64,000 nt of DNA from Haloimpatiens massiliensis (GCF_900184255.1 NZ_LT854636.1:192952-256951); one strand, 5' to 3'. Numbered from the stretch's first letter, positions 7,625 through 17,729 are shown. Numbers and translations: made by a program. Notes: generated from the letters alone by a model not told the origin.

Positions 7625-9697
7625 TTATATTTTAAATTTATTTACTTCTTCATTCATTTCCTTTGTCATTTCACTTAGTTTCTCACCAGACAAAGCTACC
7701 TTCTTTGAACAATTATGCATTTCCTCTGAAGATGCACTTATTTCTTCTGAAGATGCAGATATTTCTTCTGAAATAGCTGAGCTACCTTCCATTTTAGATA
7801 AAACTTCTTCCTTCTCTTCATTTATAGAATATGCTGAACTATTGACATTTTGTATTTTAGGAACAATATCCTCAATAGACTCTATTATGTTTTTAAATAC
7901 TCCAATTGTATCCTCTATGGTTTTAGATTGCTCATCCAGTTCTTCCTTCATTTTTCCAGTATTATCTATAATTTCTTGCTTATCTTTATCTATATTATCT
8001 ACTAATTTATTTATACTTTCAGAAGATTCCTTGCTTCTTTCTGCAAGCTTTCTTATTTCATCTGCTACCACAGCAAATCCTTTTCCTGATTCTCCTGCTC
8101 TTGCAGCTTCAATTGCTGCATTTAGAGCTAAAAGATTAGTTTGCTCTGAAATACTATTTATTAAACTAGTCATCTCACCTATCTGTTCTACATTGTTATC
8201 AAGTTTCGATATTACATTTAAAAAGCTTCTAAAAAACTCTCCAATATTTTTTACTGATACTATCATATGTTCCATCTTTTTATTGCTATCATTAGCCATT
8301 AAGTTTATTCCTACAGAATTTTCACTTATTGCTGATAACTCATTTACTACTATATCAAGCTTTTCACCAAAACTTGATATGGTAGCCGTAGCTTTCACAA
8401 GGTCCCCAGCTTGATTTGAAATTCCTTCTGCTACATCGTGTATTGCCCTTGAAACTTCACTTGAGGAACCTGTCATTTCTTCTGAAGCAGCTAATAATTT
8501 TTCTTCCTCTTCCTCAACTACCTCAGAACTTTTCTTAACTTTGCTTAACATAGATTTTATTGAACTTTGCATTTTATCTAATGATTTTATAATATCTCCC
8601 ACTTCATCCTGCGATTTAAAATATTTTTTTTCTATTGGAATGGTAAAATCACCTTTTCCCACTTCTTTTATATGGTCTGCTGCGTATTTAATAGGTTTCG
8701 ATATTTTATTAGCTATAAATATACATACTAATACTGCAATTATAGAAAATATAATGGTGAAAATTAATGTCATAATCCCTATGTTATTTGCAGTTTTTGT
8801 AAGTTCACTCTTTTCTACAAAAGCTATATAATACCATCCTAATTTTTCATTAGAAGATTTTTGGACATTTATAAAATATTCTTTTCCATCATTCATTTTT
8901 GCACTAAAGTTATTATTTTTATATTTTGATAAATCATTTAGCTGTTCTACTTTAAGTTCTTTTATGCTTTTAGAAATAAGTCCTTGATCATTACCACTAG
9001 CTATTATTGTTCCCTTTTCGTCTGTTACAACAAGATAACCATTTTCACCTATTTTTGTTTTTTTACTCATTTGAGACAATTTTTTTAAATTTATATCAAA
9101 TGTTATAACCCCTTTTAAATTTGAATTTGTATCTTTTACTTGAGCTAAAACAGACATTACCATAGAACCAGATGAAGTTTTATAAACATCTGTAAAAGAA
9201 ATCTTATCTTTATTATTTTTTGCTTCATTGTACCAATCTCTTGTTCTAGGATCATATCCCTTCTTTCTTGAAATTGCTGGATACTGCATATATCCACCAT
9301 TACTTTCTGAAGATATGGATACAGTCTCTATTCCATCATGAGTTTTTGTGAAATTTTCAAACTTTCCATATAAAGAAGCTTCAAAACTTCCATTTTCGAG
9401 AGGAGTCATTGGTATCTCATCTGCTTTAGATTTCTTAGCAATGTATGAAGTTACCTGATTCTCTAACTTATTTAGCTCTTTAGAAAACATATTTATATTT
9501 TCTTCAAAAGCTATAATATAATTATTAAAGCTACTATCCACTTGTGTGATTTGCTTTTCTATAGATTGTACATAGTCTTCTTTTGTTTGATTATATACTT
9601 TAGTGTACACTATAAAACCTAGTAAAACTAAACATACTAAAATCAAAGACACAAAAGAAAGTATAAGTTTATTTTTTATACTGTATTTTTTTTTCAT
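7625..9697 (-). CDS. Methyl-accepting chemotaxis protein (Cache-type)
   Basis: A 690-aa transmembrane receptor that senses an extracellular ligand and controls CheA. Order: cytoplasmic start, TM1 (about 10-30), extracellular double-Cache region (about 35-300, with [20 protein letters not shown] typical of dCACHE_1), TM2 (about 305-330), HAMP (about 330-385) and a long coiled coil. The highly conserved signalling tip [20 protein letters not shown] is at about residue 520. Ser/Glu-rich stretches near the end ([11 protein letters not shown]) resemble methylation helices. It stands alone with its own promoter and terminator. Ligand unknown, though dCACHE sensors often bind amino acids or organic acids. 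Confidence 0.93.
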   Translation of the reverse strand: MKKKYSIKNKLILSFVSLILVCLVLLGFIVYTKVYNQTKEDYVQSIEKQITQVDSSFNNYIIAFEENINMFSKELNKLENQVTSYIAKKSKADEIPMTPLENGSFEASLYGKFENFTKTHDGIETVSISSESNGGYMQYPAISRKKGYDPRTRDWYNEAKNNKDKISFTDVYKTSSGSMVMSVLAQVKDTNSNLKGVITFDINLKKLSQMSKKTKIGENGYLVVTDEKGTIIASGNDQGLISKSIKELKVEQLNDLSKYKNNNFSAKMNDGKEYFINVQKSSNEKLGWYYIAFVEKSELTKTANNIGIMTLIFTIIFSIIAVLVCIFIANKISKPIKYAADHIKEVGKGDFTIPIEKKYFKSQDEVGDIIKSLDKMQSSIKSMLSKVKKSSEVVEEEEEKLLAASEEMTGSSSEVSRAIHDVAEGISNQAGDLVKATATISSFGEKLDIVVNELSAISENSVGINLMANDSNKKMEHMIVSVKNIGEFFRSFLNVISKLDNNVEQIGEMTSLINSISEQTNLLALNAAIEAARAGESGKGFAVVADEIRKLAERSKESSESINKLVDNIDKDKQEIIDNTGKMKEELDEQSKTIEDTIGVFKNIIESIEDIVPKIQNVNSSAYSINEEKEEVLSKMEGSSAISEEISASSEEISASSEEMHNCSKKVALSGEKLSEMTKEMNEEVNKFKI

Positions 9698-9818
9698 TTC
9701 CCAGTTGCTCCTTTTTTTTTATACTTTCCCTAATTATATACTAATTTATCGTAATTTTTACACATTAATTTATATTTATTTAATTAATTACAATAATTTT
9801 AGAAATATGGTATAAAAA

Positions 9819-10003
9819 ATATTATGATTATCCCACAATAAGCATTACATTACCTGAATTATGAAATTTCTCTAGAATGAATTGCATAAGAAGCCAAGGA
9901 ACTGTTTAAATTAAATTTATTGTTCCGAGCTTTTATGCAAGTCATGGAGGAGAAATTTCATAATTCCATACCATTGTACTTTTTTGTGGTTTAATCATAT
10001 TAT
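9819..10003. repeat. MITE-like palindromic element, copy 3 (internally deleted)
   Basis: The element is 9826-9996 (171 bp), flanked by a perfect ATATTAT duplication (9819-9825 and 9997-10003). The termini match copies 1 and 2 (GATTATCCCACAATAAG at the left, TTGTGGTTTAATC at the right). About 140 bp of the centre, including the GC-rich hairpin, is missing. The deletion joins two AATTAAATTT-like stretches, suggesting slippage across the palindrome. It lies between the chemoreceptor and AGPS-like genes. Confidence 0.88.
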
Positions 10004-10064
10004 AAATTATCAAATTTTAAATATAAAAAATTTTTATATAAATCTTATTTTACATGCATTACGT

Positions 10065-10098
10065 AAAAACCGTCTGCTAAAATATGCAGACGGTTTTT
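10065..10098 (-). terminator. Terminator of the glycerol-type operon
   Basis: A perfect 13-bp stem AAAAACCGTCTGC (10065-10077) with its complement (10086-10098) and loop TAAAATAT. The A-tract/T-tract pair makes it bidirectional. It lies 7 bases after the stop of the AGPS-like gene. Confidence 0.9.
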
Positions 10099-10104
10099 AT
10101 TATT

Positions 10105-11844
10105 CTAATCAATTCCCTCTTTTAAGAAACGTTTTTCCTCTTCCTTTAAGTCAAGTCCTATGGTTCCTCCTGGATTCATGTTATAATCAGGGTCAAAGTA
10201 ATTTTTTAGTGCCTTAAATACACCAAATTCTTTTCTTCCCATCTGCCCTTCCAGCCAAGGAGCAAACATTTTACCGATTCCATGATGGTGACTCATAGAT
10301 GCACCAGATTTTTGAATAGCATCTAAAATACTACTATGATATTCTTTAAATTTTTCAGCTTCATTCATTCTCGTTATAAAAATAAAATATAAATTAGCAC
10401 CTTGTGGATAGCAGTGTGACATATGGGTAGTTACTATAGTGTTTGGAAGCTTATGACACACTTCTCTAACATCTCTATGAACCTGTGCCATATTAGACCA
10501 ATTTACAGTGCACTCTAAAGTATCCGTAATAATTCCAAAATCCATTAAAGTGTCCCTTAAATATGGATCATTAAAACGTCCTTTTTCCCAGCTCTTTGTA
10601 ACATATGAAGTTAAACTCATTCCACCATGTCTTCTTGCTATTTTCTTAATGTTTTTTGCTACGTTTTTAGAATATCCATTTTCTCCATCGGTAAATCCTA
10701 AGAACAAACATCTTTCCATATCTTTATAACCACGAATTTCGAAAATACGCTGTAGTGGAGTTTCGTCCACATTATAGAGATGAAGCATTAAACTAGTTTC
10801 TTCTGGATCTGAAAGTCTAAATACAGAAGAAAAACCTGCCTCACACTGCATCATTTCCCTTGCTGCCTCTTGAGCAATCTCCCAATTCTTAAAAATATAA
10901 GAGAATCTCCTGCGATTTTCTGGCATCCAGCGAAATACTTTTAATGTAACCTCTGTCAATATACCAAAAGCGCCCTCGCCTCCCATCATTATCTGATTTA
11001 AATTAGGCCCTGTAGCTTCTCTTGGATAATGACTAGTTTGAATAGTTCCAATTGGTGTTGCATATTTTTGCCCCATTACTATATCTGTGATACATCCATA
11101 ATAGGTACTATTTTGACCAGCGCCTCTTGTAACAACCCAACCTCCAACACTGCTATATTCAAATGATTGTGGAAAGTGCCCACAAGTATAAGCTCGTTTG
11201 GCACCAAATAATTTTGGTGCATTTTGTAGAGCCTCCTCTAGCTGTGGACCTGACATACCTGTTTGCACAGTTATAGTTTGATCTATTTCATTAAAGGATA
11301 GTACCTTGTTATAACGTAATCTCATATCGAGAGAAATGCCCCCCTTTGTGGGTTCTACACCTCTTGTAACACTACTCCCACCACCATATACATATAATGG
11401 AATACTATGTTTAGTGCAATATGCTACAATTTGTTCAATTTGTTCTGTAGTATCTGGATAAACTACAACATCAGGAACACAATCCACTCTTTTTTCTCTC
11501 AATCTTAGAGCATCATATCCAGTTTTTCCGTAAGCTACTGAAAGTCTACTGTAATCATCTATTGTAACAAATTCATCTCCAGCTATTTTTTTTAGAGCAT
11601 CAATGTGCACCTTATCCAGCTCACATGGCTTATCTAACTTAACCTCATCAAAACCAAGGTATCCATCATACTGTTTAAAATCTTCATCTGTCATATTAAA
11701 CTTTTCTTTCATAAGCTTATATAGTGATTCTTTTGGATATTTTACGAAATTAGGATCTCCCCAGCGAAATATAGAGCGATAACTATTCTTTGGTGCTGGT
11801 TCTTTTATCCATTTAGGTTCAAATTCTTTATATGGTTTGCTCAT
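10105..11844 (-). CDS. FAD-linked oxidase related to alkylglycerone-phosphate synthase
   Basis: 579 aa. The middle region (about 125-300) is the FAD_binding_4 fold ('YVYGGGSSVTRGVEPTKGG' is the PP-loop). The C-terminal FAD-oxidase domain ends with MSHHHGIGKMFAPWL, the HHH motif of alkyl-DHAP synthase (AGPS), followed by 'DPDYNMNPGGTIG'. In AGPS this enzyme exchanges the acyl chain of acyl-DHAP for a fatty alcohol. The gene overlaps the upstream FGGY kinase by 4 bases and closes a five-gene operon that could make DHAP from glycerol. An alternative is an uncharacterised hydroxy-acid or polyol oxidase. Family is sure, reaction is not. Confidence 0.8.
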   Translation of the reverse strand: MSKPYKEFEPKWIKEPAPKNSYRSIFRWGDPNFVKYPKESLYKLMKEKFNMTDEDFKQYDGYLGFDEVKLDKPCELDKVHIDALKKIAGDEFVTIDDYSRLSVAYGKTGYDALRLREKRVDCVPDVVVYPDTTEQIEQIVAYCTKHSIPLYVYGGGSSVTRGVEPTKGGISLDMRLRYNKVLSFNEIDQTITVQTGMSGPQLEEALQNAPKLFGAKRAYTCGHFPQSFEYSSVGGWVVTRGAGQNSTYYGCITDIVMGQKYATPIGTIQTSHYPREATGPNLNQIMMGGEGAFGILTEVTLKVFRWMPENRRRFSYIFKNWEIAQEAAREMMQCEAGFSSVFRLSDPEETSLMLHLYNVDETPLQRIFEIRGYKDMERCLFLGFTDGENGYSKNVAKNIKKIARRHGGMSLTSYVTKSWEKGRFNDPYLRDTLMDFGIITDTLECTVNWSNMAQVHRDVREVCHKLPNTIVTTHMSHCYPQGANLYFIFITRMNEAEKFKEYHSSILDAIQKSGASMSHHHGIGKMFAPWLEGQMGRKEFGVFKALKNYFDPDYNMNPGGTIGLDLKEEEKRFLKEGID

Positions 11845-13397
11845 TTATCCTCTCTCCTTGTTAATATTTTTATTTTTTTATAAAGCGGCAATAATTTACT
11901 ATATATTTGTGTGTAAATATTCGTATACAATTTTTGATAAGCTTCGTATTCTTCCATATTTGGAACAAATACATCTTTTTCATGAACCATAGACTTAATA
12001 GCTTCCTCATAATTATGAAATACTCCCATGGCTACAAATCCTGCAATAGAGGAACCCAGTCCTGATGCCTCATGAGTTTGTATTCTCTTTACTGGCAATC
12101 CAAACATATTGGCTGTAATTTGACATATCTCATCACTCTGAGAACCTCCTCCAGCCACAAAAATTTCCTTTATTTTCTGACCTGAGCGCCTTTCCATATT
12201 ATACATTCCATCCATCAGCGCAAATCCTATACCTTCAATTATAGCTCTATACACATGAATTCTTGTGTGTACATCAGAAAAACCAATAATGGCTCCCTTT
12301 GCATTTGGTGTCACTACACCAGGGGTCCAAAATGGTTGTAGCATTAATCCATCACAACCTACTGGAATTTCACGTAATCGTTCATTTAATATACTTTCTG
12401 GAGAGCATCCTAGTCTTTCTGCCTCCACGCATTCTTTTAAAGCAAATTCTTTTTTAAACCAAGAAATAAGCCAATATCCTCTAAATATTTCTATTTCAGG
12501 GTTGTACACATCCTTTGGTACTCCTGGATAAGCTGGAAGAAATCTTTTAGGTTCAAAATATCTTTTAGTAGCAAATTGAACTATAGCCGTTGTTCCAAAA
12601 GACAGAGCCGCCTGATCCTCTTTAATTACAGATAAACCTAATGTTTCACAGCCCTTATCTGACCCCGTTGAAATAAGTGGAAGACCTACTGGAATATCTG
12701 AAGCCTCACTGATTTCTTTTGTAATGTAGCCAACAATTTCTCCTGTATCAATAAGTTCACACATCATTTCTTCTGGAATATCACACATACACCTTTTTAA
12801 ATCATTTTTATTTAGCCATTTACGATTTCTATAGTCAAATGGTATATGTCCAATCATATTAGCTGCACAATCCTTCAGTTCTCCAGTTAATTTATAATTC
12901 AGATATGTTGGTAACATTACGAACTTTTTAGTTTTTTTCCATATTTCTGGTTCATTTTCCATAATCCAATTTGCAAAAGAAACCTTATATTGAGTTTTTA
13001 ATACCAAATCCATATTAGCCACTTTAAGCGCCATACTAACCCACCACTTAAAAGGTTTTACATGCTTTGTTTCTCTACTATCCAGCCAAAGTATAACATC
13101 TCTTAAGGGTTTATACTCTGAATCAAGGCATACACAGGAATCACGAATTGTTGTAATTGTAACTGCAATAACATCCTCATATCCATTGGAGCTCTTTTTT
13201 TTAAGTTCTTTACCTATATTACATAATGTTTGAAAATAAAATTCAGGTTTTTGTTCTGCCCATCCAGGCTTATTTGAAAAATATGGGGCTTTATATTTAT
13301 GCTGAACTAAGTTTATAATTTCACCTTTTTGATTTACAAGCATTCCCCTCATACTCTGAGTTCCTAAATCAAAGGTTAATATCAACGGATTGCCCAA
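11841..13397 (-). CDS. FGGY family carbohydrate kinase
   Basis: 518 aa, the normal size of glycerol, xylulose and ribulose kinases. The first ATPase motif is ILTFDLGTQSMRGMLVNQKG at the N-terminus. The FGGY-type C-terminal domain has 'FVAGGGSQSDEICQITANMFGLPV' and 'EASGLGSSIAGF'. It phosphorylates a polyol or sugar with ATP in the cytosol. The operon context (GlpA-like and AGPS-like partners) favours glycerol or a related triol, but the classic glycerol kinase signature is not convincing enough to name it glpK. It overlaps the AGPS-like gene by 4 bases and follows DUF1667 after 37 bases. Confidence 0.82.
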   Translation of the reverse strand: MGNPLILTFDLGTQSMRGMLVNQKGEIINLVQHKYKAPYFSNKPGWAEQKPEFYFQTLCNIGKELKKKSSNGYEDVIAVTITTIRDSCVCLDSEYKPLRDVILWLDSRETKHVKPFKWWVSMALKVANMDLVLKTQYKVSFANWIMENEPEIWKKTKKFVMLPTYLNYKLTGELKDCAANMIGHIPFDYRNRKWLNKNDLKRCMCDIPEEMMCELIDTGEIVGYITKEISEASDIPVGLPLISTGSDKGCETLGLSVIKEDQAALSFGTTAIVQFATKRYFEPKRFLPAYPGVPKDVYNPEIEIFRGYWLISWFKKEFALKECVEAERLGCSPESILNERLREIPVGCDGLMLQPFWTPGVVTPNAKGAIIGFSDVHTRIHVYRAIIEGIGFALMDGMYNMERRSGQKIKEIFVAGGGSQSDEICQITANMFGLPVKRIQTHEASGLGSSIAGFVAMGVFHNYEEAIKSMVHEKDVFVPNMEEYEAYQKLYTNIYTQIYSKLLPLYKKIKILTRREDK

Positions 13398-13434
13398 TAT
13401 GCTCCCCTCTCTCCACTTAATATTTTCACTATAT

Positions 13435-13809
13435 CTAGTCTTTAGAAATTGTAGTATCTTTCAATATATTACTAGTAGCTATAACATCAACTTTCAAACC
13501 TAAAACATCTTTTATTACAACATCTCCTCGCCCTATTGGAGACATAATAATCACTTTGTTAATTTCCTCCATTACTTTAAATATCATATCCTTTGGTATA
13601 TCACTAGATACTCTTACTGGTAGCACTGGCACATTTTTAAAATTTGTCTTAACAGTTGTACAAATTGTTCTCATGGGGTTTGTCAATTCATTAATAGCAA
13701 AAGCTTCTCCTCTTTTGCACTTATTTCCACTAACAACCCAATTATTTTTATCTCCCTCTATGGTCAAGTTGCAGCCATTTGGACATACAATACAAACTAA
13801 TTTCTTCAT
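13435..13809 (-). CDS. DUF1667 protein (small subunit of GlpA-type dehydrogenase)
   Basis: 124 aa. The start KLVCIVCPNGCNLTI has a CxxCxxxC cluster, with one more Cys at GNKCKRGEAFA. This is the DUF1667 family, almost always encoded next to a GlpA-like dehydrogenase and an FAD/NAD oxidoreductase, where it probably carries a metal or Fe-S centre. It overlaps the upstream oxidoreductase gene by 4 bases. The C-terminal half ('VLPVRVSSDIPKDMIFKVME') is the regular part of the family. It is likely a structural or electron-transfer subunit rather than a catalyst itself. Confidence 0.85.
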   Translation of the reverse strand: MKKLVCIVCPNGCNLTIEGDKNNWVVSGNKCKRGEAFAINELTNPMRTICTTVKTNFKNVPVLPVRVSSDIPKDMIFKVMEEINKVIIMSPIGRGDVVIKDVLGLKVDVIATSNILKDTTISKD

Positions 13810-15062
13810 GCTATCTCTCCTTTCACTTCAATGCAAATAGAAGAGTTATCTTTTATATTTAATTTATTAAAATCAATTTCTAGCTTTTGCATTTCTGGTG
13901 GTCTTAAATGAGCATATTTTTTTTGGAAAACTACTATATCATCTACATTAATCTGTAAAATTGCATTATTTAGCACTTCCTTGCTTCTAAAATATAAGGT
14001 TACAACTTTATCGTCTTTAGATAAGTCAATTCTTTGAGGCACTAAATAGAGTATAGATTTGCTAATTTTAAAATCTAATAAATTTCTCTTATCATATTTA
14101 TATCTTGCTGCGGCTTTTCCTGCCAGTTCTCCACTTTCTGACACATAATCCACTAAATCGTTTACATGAAGTGCATTACCACAAGAAAATATGCCTTCCA
14201 CATTAGTCATGAAATCATTGTCACAAATAGGTCCTTTGGTGCGAAAATCCAATTTTACATTCAATTTCTCTGCAATTTCATTTTCTGGTATCAATCCAAC
14301 TGATAAAATAAGTGCATCACATTCTACTATTTGGCTAGTTCCTCTAATGGGTTTCATTTTTTCATCCACTTCCATAATCTCCACCGCAGTAAGCCTATCC
14401 TCTCCAAATACACGGGTTACTGTATGAGATAAGAAAAGGGGAATGTTGAAATCATTTAAGCACTGCATAATATTTCTTGTTAATCCTGAAGGGGTCCTTT
14501 TAGCTTCATATACACCACATACCTTTGCCCCTTCTAACGTTAACCTTCTTGCCATAATAAGTCCGATGTCCCCACTACCTAATATAACACATTTTTTTGT
14601 TGGCATCTGTCCAAGTAAATTTGTAAAATGCTGAGCAGTACCCGCCGTAAAAATTCCTGATGGTCTAGTTCCATGTATAAAAACTTGTTTTGCAGTTCTT
14701 TCTCTACATCCAGTGGCAAGAATAATGGTATTTGCTGAGTAATCTACAACCCCTTCTCTAGTTACCACGCTAACAATAAATCCTTTACTTTTCTTTTGAA
14801 TATTTGTAACAAAAGCTAATAATTTATAATCTATTTTTTCTTCATTAAACTTGTCAATGAAACGTTCTGCATATTCAGGTCCTGATAGTTTTTCTCCAAA
14901 ACGCACTAATCCAAAACCATCATGTATACACTGCTTTAAAATTCCACCTAGTCTTGCTTCACGCTCAATCAGTAGTACCTCTGCACCTTGCTGTTTTGCA
15001 GAAATAGCTGCTGCTAGTCCAGCTGGTCCTCCCCCAATGACTATTACATTATACATGTTCAT
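13806..15062 (-). CDS. FAD/NAD-dependent oxidoreductase, GlpA partner
   Basis: 418 aa, pyridine-nucleotide-disulfide-oxidoreductase fold. The N-terminal FAD-binding motif is VIVIGGGPAGLAAAISAKQQ. A second Rossmann motif for NAD is near residue 155 (CVILGSGDIGLIMARRL). A third FAD contact occurs at 'VEGIFSCGNALHVND'. It lacks the paired redox cysteines of thioredoxin reductase. In Clostridia and Thermotogae this protein forms a complex with the GlpA-like and DUF1667 proteins and probably passes electrons from substrate oxidation to NAD. It overlaps both neighbours by 4 bases. Confidence 0.87.
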   Translation of the reverse strand: MNMYNVIVIGGGPAGLAAAISAKQQGAEVLLIEREARLGGILKQCIHDGFGLVRFGEKLSGPEYAERFIDKFNEEKIDYKLLAFVTNIQKKSKGFIVSVVTREGVVDYSANTIILATGCRERTAKQVFIHGTRPSGIFTAGTAQHFTNLLGQMPTKKCVILGSGDIGLIMARRLTLEGAKVCGVYEAKRTPSGLTRNIMQCLNDFNIPLFLSHTVTRVFGEDRLTAVEIMEVDEKMKPIRGTSQIVECDALILSVGLIPENEIAEKLNVKLDFRTKGPICDNDFMTNVEGIFSCGNALHVNDLVDYVSESGELAGKAAARYKYDKRNLLDFKISKSILYLVPQRIDLSKDDKVVTLYFRSKEVLNNAILQINVDDIVVFQKKYAHLRPPEMQKLEIDFNKLNIKDNSSICIEVKGEIA

Positions 15063-16786
15063 TTTAATCCTCCTTTTGTTTCTCCTATGGTTATATAGGA
15101 AGCGGAGTTTGATTTTTTAACTTCATTTATAGGGATATTTTTATATTCACTAATTATTTTTGCTACCAAAGGCATACAAAATCCTCCTTGACATCTTCCC
15201 ATTCCAGGTCGTATTCTCTTTTTTATACCATCCACTGTATGAACTGGAATTACTGAATTAAGCGCATCAATAATCTCCCCTTTACTTATTTCCTCACAGC
15301 GACAAACTATAATTCCATAATCAGGATTTTCTTTAATTAGCTTTGTTCTTTCTTCACTGGTCATATTACGAAGAACAGGTACACCCTTTCTTTTGGGATT
15401 AAATTTTTCATTTTTCTGTACAGGAATTTCTTTAGATAATTCTTCTACTGCCATTTTTTCAACATCTAATGCTACCGCTGGTGCCGTTGTTAATCCTGGT
15501 GATTGTATACCGGCACAATGTATTAAATTCTTTGTTTTTCTTCCTTTTTCTATTACAAAATCTTCCTCAAAGGTTGCAGCACGTACTCCAGTAAAATAAG
15601 TTATAATATCTTTTTCCTTTAACCCTTTAGCAGTTTCCTTTTGTTTTTTAAACACAGCATCAATACTAGATTGTTCCGTAGCAAAATTCTCCTTTTCATA
15701 GGTTTCAATTGCATTAGGACCTACTAAAAGATTCTCATGAACAGTACGTAATATTCCTCCACCCTTTGTATGCAATTTATTCTTTGTTATTAGCTTAATA
15801 GACGCTATTGATTTAACTAAACGAGCTGATTTCTTATCTAATATTGAGTTTGTCCCCTTTCTAGGATGAATAGAATAAAATCTATCTTTTGCCATCTTTG
15901 CAATATCTTCCGCAAAAGTACCTGCCGCATTAATCACTAATTTTGGATAAATTCTTCCCCTATTTGTCATCACACTTTTAATTACTCCATCTACTACTTC
16001 CATATCTAAAACCGCTGTATTTAAAGATACCTTTGCTCCATTTTGTACTGCATTTTCACCATAAGCTATAGTAAGTCCATAAGGACATACGCATCCTGCT
16101 GTAGGATTGTATACGGCAAATGCAAATTCCTCATTTAACTCTGGCTCCCTTTTTTTCAGTTCTTTTCTGCTAATAATTCTCGTGCCTTCTACCTTACAAA
16201 TATGTTTTCTTTGCCATACATATGCACGTATTATAGGATACACTGATTTTTGTTTAAAACCCACATATTGCCCTCTTCTTACAAAAGGAACTGAAAGATC
16301 ACTACATACCTTTTCAAACATACTATTGCCTTTTAATACATAATGCTGCTTCAAAGTCCCCTTATTTAAGTCTATACCTGGATGCACCTCTCCATCATTT
16401 CTTCCTGATGCCTGCATAGCCAAATCGGCTTCTTTATCAACAAGTAAAATATTTAATTTCCATTTAGTAAGTTCTCTTGCAATACTAGCCCCAGAAATTC
16501 CTCCACCAATAATCAAAACATCTGGCTCTAATCCTTCTAAAGAAGCATCTTTTTCCTTTGGTAATCTCATTGATGGCATAGTAACTCCCTGCAGTTTTAT
16601 GTCATTTACAACATGCATAGTGCTTTTTTTAACCACACACATCATACAAGCATCTATAATATCCTCCCATTTTGAAAGAGTTCCTGAAACAACTATGCAA
16701 TTTTCTTTTATATTTACCTTTAGCATCTTATGAAATTTCTCATCTAACTTTTTTTGTAATTTCACTTCCAATACTTTATTATTCAT
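15059..16786 (-). CDS. GlpA-like FAD-dependent glycerol-3-phosphate dehydrogenase with [2Fe-2S] domain
   Basis: 575 aa. The first 75 residues form a BON-like small domain. Then comes a DAO-type flavoprotein domain with DVLIIGGGISGASIARELTK, oxidising sn-glycerol 3-phosphate or an analogue. The C-terminal BFD-like [2Fe-2S] domain has IIVCRCEEISKGE and GMGRCQGGFC. No membrane anchor is seen, so it may act in a soluble complex with the next two gene products. It is the first gene of the five-gene operon, and its start faces the TetR gene across a palindromic operator candidate. Substrate identity is inferred from family only. Confidence 0.87.
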   Translation of the reverse strand: MNNKVLEVKLQKKLDEKFHKMLKVNIKENCIVVSGTLSKWEDIIDACMMCVVKKSTMHVVNDIKLQGVTMPSMRLPKEKDASLEGLEPDVLIIGGGISGASIARELTKWKLNILLVDKEADLAMQASGRNDGEVHPGIDLNKGTLKQHYVLKGNSMFEKVCSDLSVPFVRRGQYVGFKQKSVYPIIRAYVWQRKHICKVEGTRIISRKELKKREPELNEEFAFAVYNPTAGCVCPYGLTIAYGENAVQNGAKVSLNTAVLDMEVVDGVIKSVMTNRGRIYPKLVINAAGTFAEDIAKMAKDRFYSIHPRKGTNSILDKKSARLVKSIASIKLITKNKLHTKGGGILRTVHENLLVGPNAIETYEKENFATEQSSIDAVFKKQKETAKGLKEKDIITYFTGVRAATFEEDFVIEKGRKTKNLIHCAGIQSPGLTTAPAVALDVEKMAVEELSKEIPVQKNEKFNPKRKGVPVLRNMTSEERTKLIKENPDYGIIVCRCEEISKGEIIDALNSVIPVHTVDGIKKRIRPGMGRCQGGFCMPLVAKIISEYKNIPINEVKKSNSASYITIGETKGGLK

Positions 16787-16889
16787 TATTTCACTTCTTT
16801 CTTCTTAGTCGCCCACGCAACCGACTTTAACTTTAAAATATCAATTATTTTGTAAATTGTCAATATATTTGCATAAATATTTTTAATTT

Positions 16890-16921
16890 AATGAATATTA
16901 AAATATATTTTAATATTCATT
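16890..16921. promoter_or_regulatory. 32-bp perfect palindrome, candidate TetR operator
   Basis: Half-site ATGAATATTAAAATA at 16891-16905 is followed at once by its exact reverse complement at 16906-16920. One more complementary base on each side gives a 32-bp perfect palindrome. It lies about 105 bases upstream of the GlpA-like ATG and 240 bases upstream of the TetR start. A site with perfect dyad symmetry next to a divergent TetR gene is the expected arrangement for autoregulation and operon repression. No T-run follows it, so a terminator is unlikely. Confidence 0.6.
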
Positions 16922-16976
16922 TATGAAACTAAATAAAATAGACAAACTATTTTATAAACGTTAGGTACATGAAAAG

Positions 16977-17103
16977 AAATAACAAGTCAAAGATGCTGGT
17001 ATATTTTGTGTCAGACAAGGAAACTCTGCCTTTGGTAGGACTATCGTCGGGTTCTGGTGACGCAGTATGACGCCAGATAGACTGGCATACTGACTTGTTA
17101 TTT
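16977..17103. repeat. 127-bp element with 13-bp inverted ends, GC-richer core
   Basis: AAATAACAAGTCA (16977-16989) and its exact complement TGACTTGTTATTT (17091-17103) enclose about 100 bases that are clearly richer in G and C than the surroundings. No open frame is visible. It could be a small MITE, a structured leader RNA of the TetR gene, or both. I see only one copy in this window and no clear target duplication. Confidence 0.5.
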
Positions 17104-17159
17104 ATTTGAATGTGCCTTATACTTTAAATAAAGTTTCACCATATTTAGGAGGTAAAGTT

Positions 17160-17729
17160 TTGGCAGCACCAAGAAAAGACAATGTAAAAAATTTAATATT
17201 AGACGCCACAGAAAAATTATTGGAAACAAAAAAGCTTTCAGAAATATCTTTAGCAGAAATAGCTAAAAATGCAGGAATTTCAAAAGGCACTCTATACTAT
17301 CATTACAAATCTAAAAATGATATTTTATTTGATATTACTGATAAATATTTAAAAGAACAGTGGAATGATTTAATAGCTTGGACTGAAAATCCAGAAAAAG
17401 ATACTTCTCTTGATAGACTGGTAAAATATGTTTTAGAAAGAGACATTTCTTCGGTAGGTATGCGTCTTCACTTCTTTTATGATGCTATGCTTGGCAACGA
17501 AGAGATTCGTATAAAATTGATGCAGCGTTATGCAGAATTTGCTGCCATTATTACAGAGAAAATTCGTGAGAGAACTGATAAAATACCTGCTGAATATTTA
17601 ACTTGGTTAATTTTATTAGCTTCTGATGGATTATTTATTCATAAAACTTTGAAAAACACTAGCTTAGACGTGGATAAATTTATTGCGGAAAGCAGTCAAT
17701 TTATTAAGGTTTTGTTACCTAAGAACTAA
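17160..17729 (+). CDS. TetR family regulator of the glycerol-type operon
   Basis: 189 aa from the chosen TTG start at 17160. That codon has an ideal AGGAGG seven bases upstream, whereas the upstream ATG (17106) has no ribosome binding site. The N-terminal HTH is typical (SLAEIAKNAGISKGTLYYHY, 'KNDILFDI'). The C-terminal ligand domain is a TetR helical bundle of normal size. It is transcribed divergently from the GlpA-like operon, with a 32-bp perfect palindrome between them, so it most likely represses that operon and itself. The inducer may be a lipid or polyol metabolite; this is inference. Confidence 0.85.
   Translation: MAAPRKDNVKNLILDATEKLLETKKLSEISLAEIAKNAGISKGTLYYHYKSKNDILFDITDKYLKEQWNDLIAWTENPEKDTSLDRLVKYVLERDISSVGMRLHFFYDAMLGNEEIRIKLMQRYAEFAAIITEKIRERTDKIPAEYLTWLILLASDGLFIHKTLKNTSLDVDKFIAESSQFIKVLLPKN

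Noticed and set aside
7842..8414. 190-codon plus-strand frame inside the chemoreceptor gene
   Set aside because: Mirror frame of the conserved signalling region; no independent start signal.
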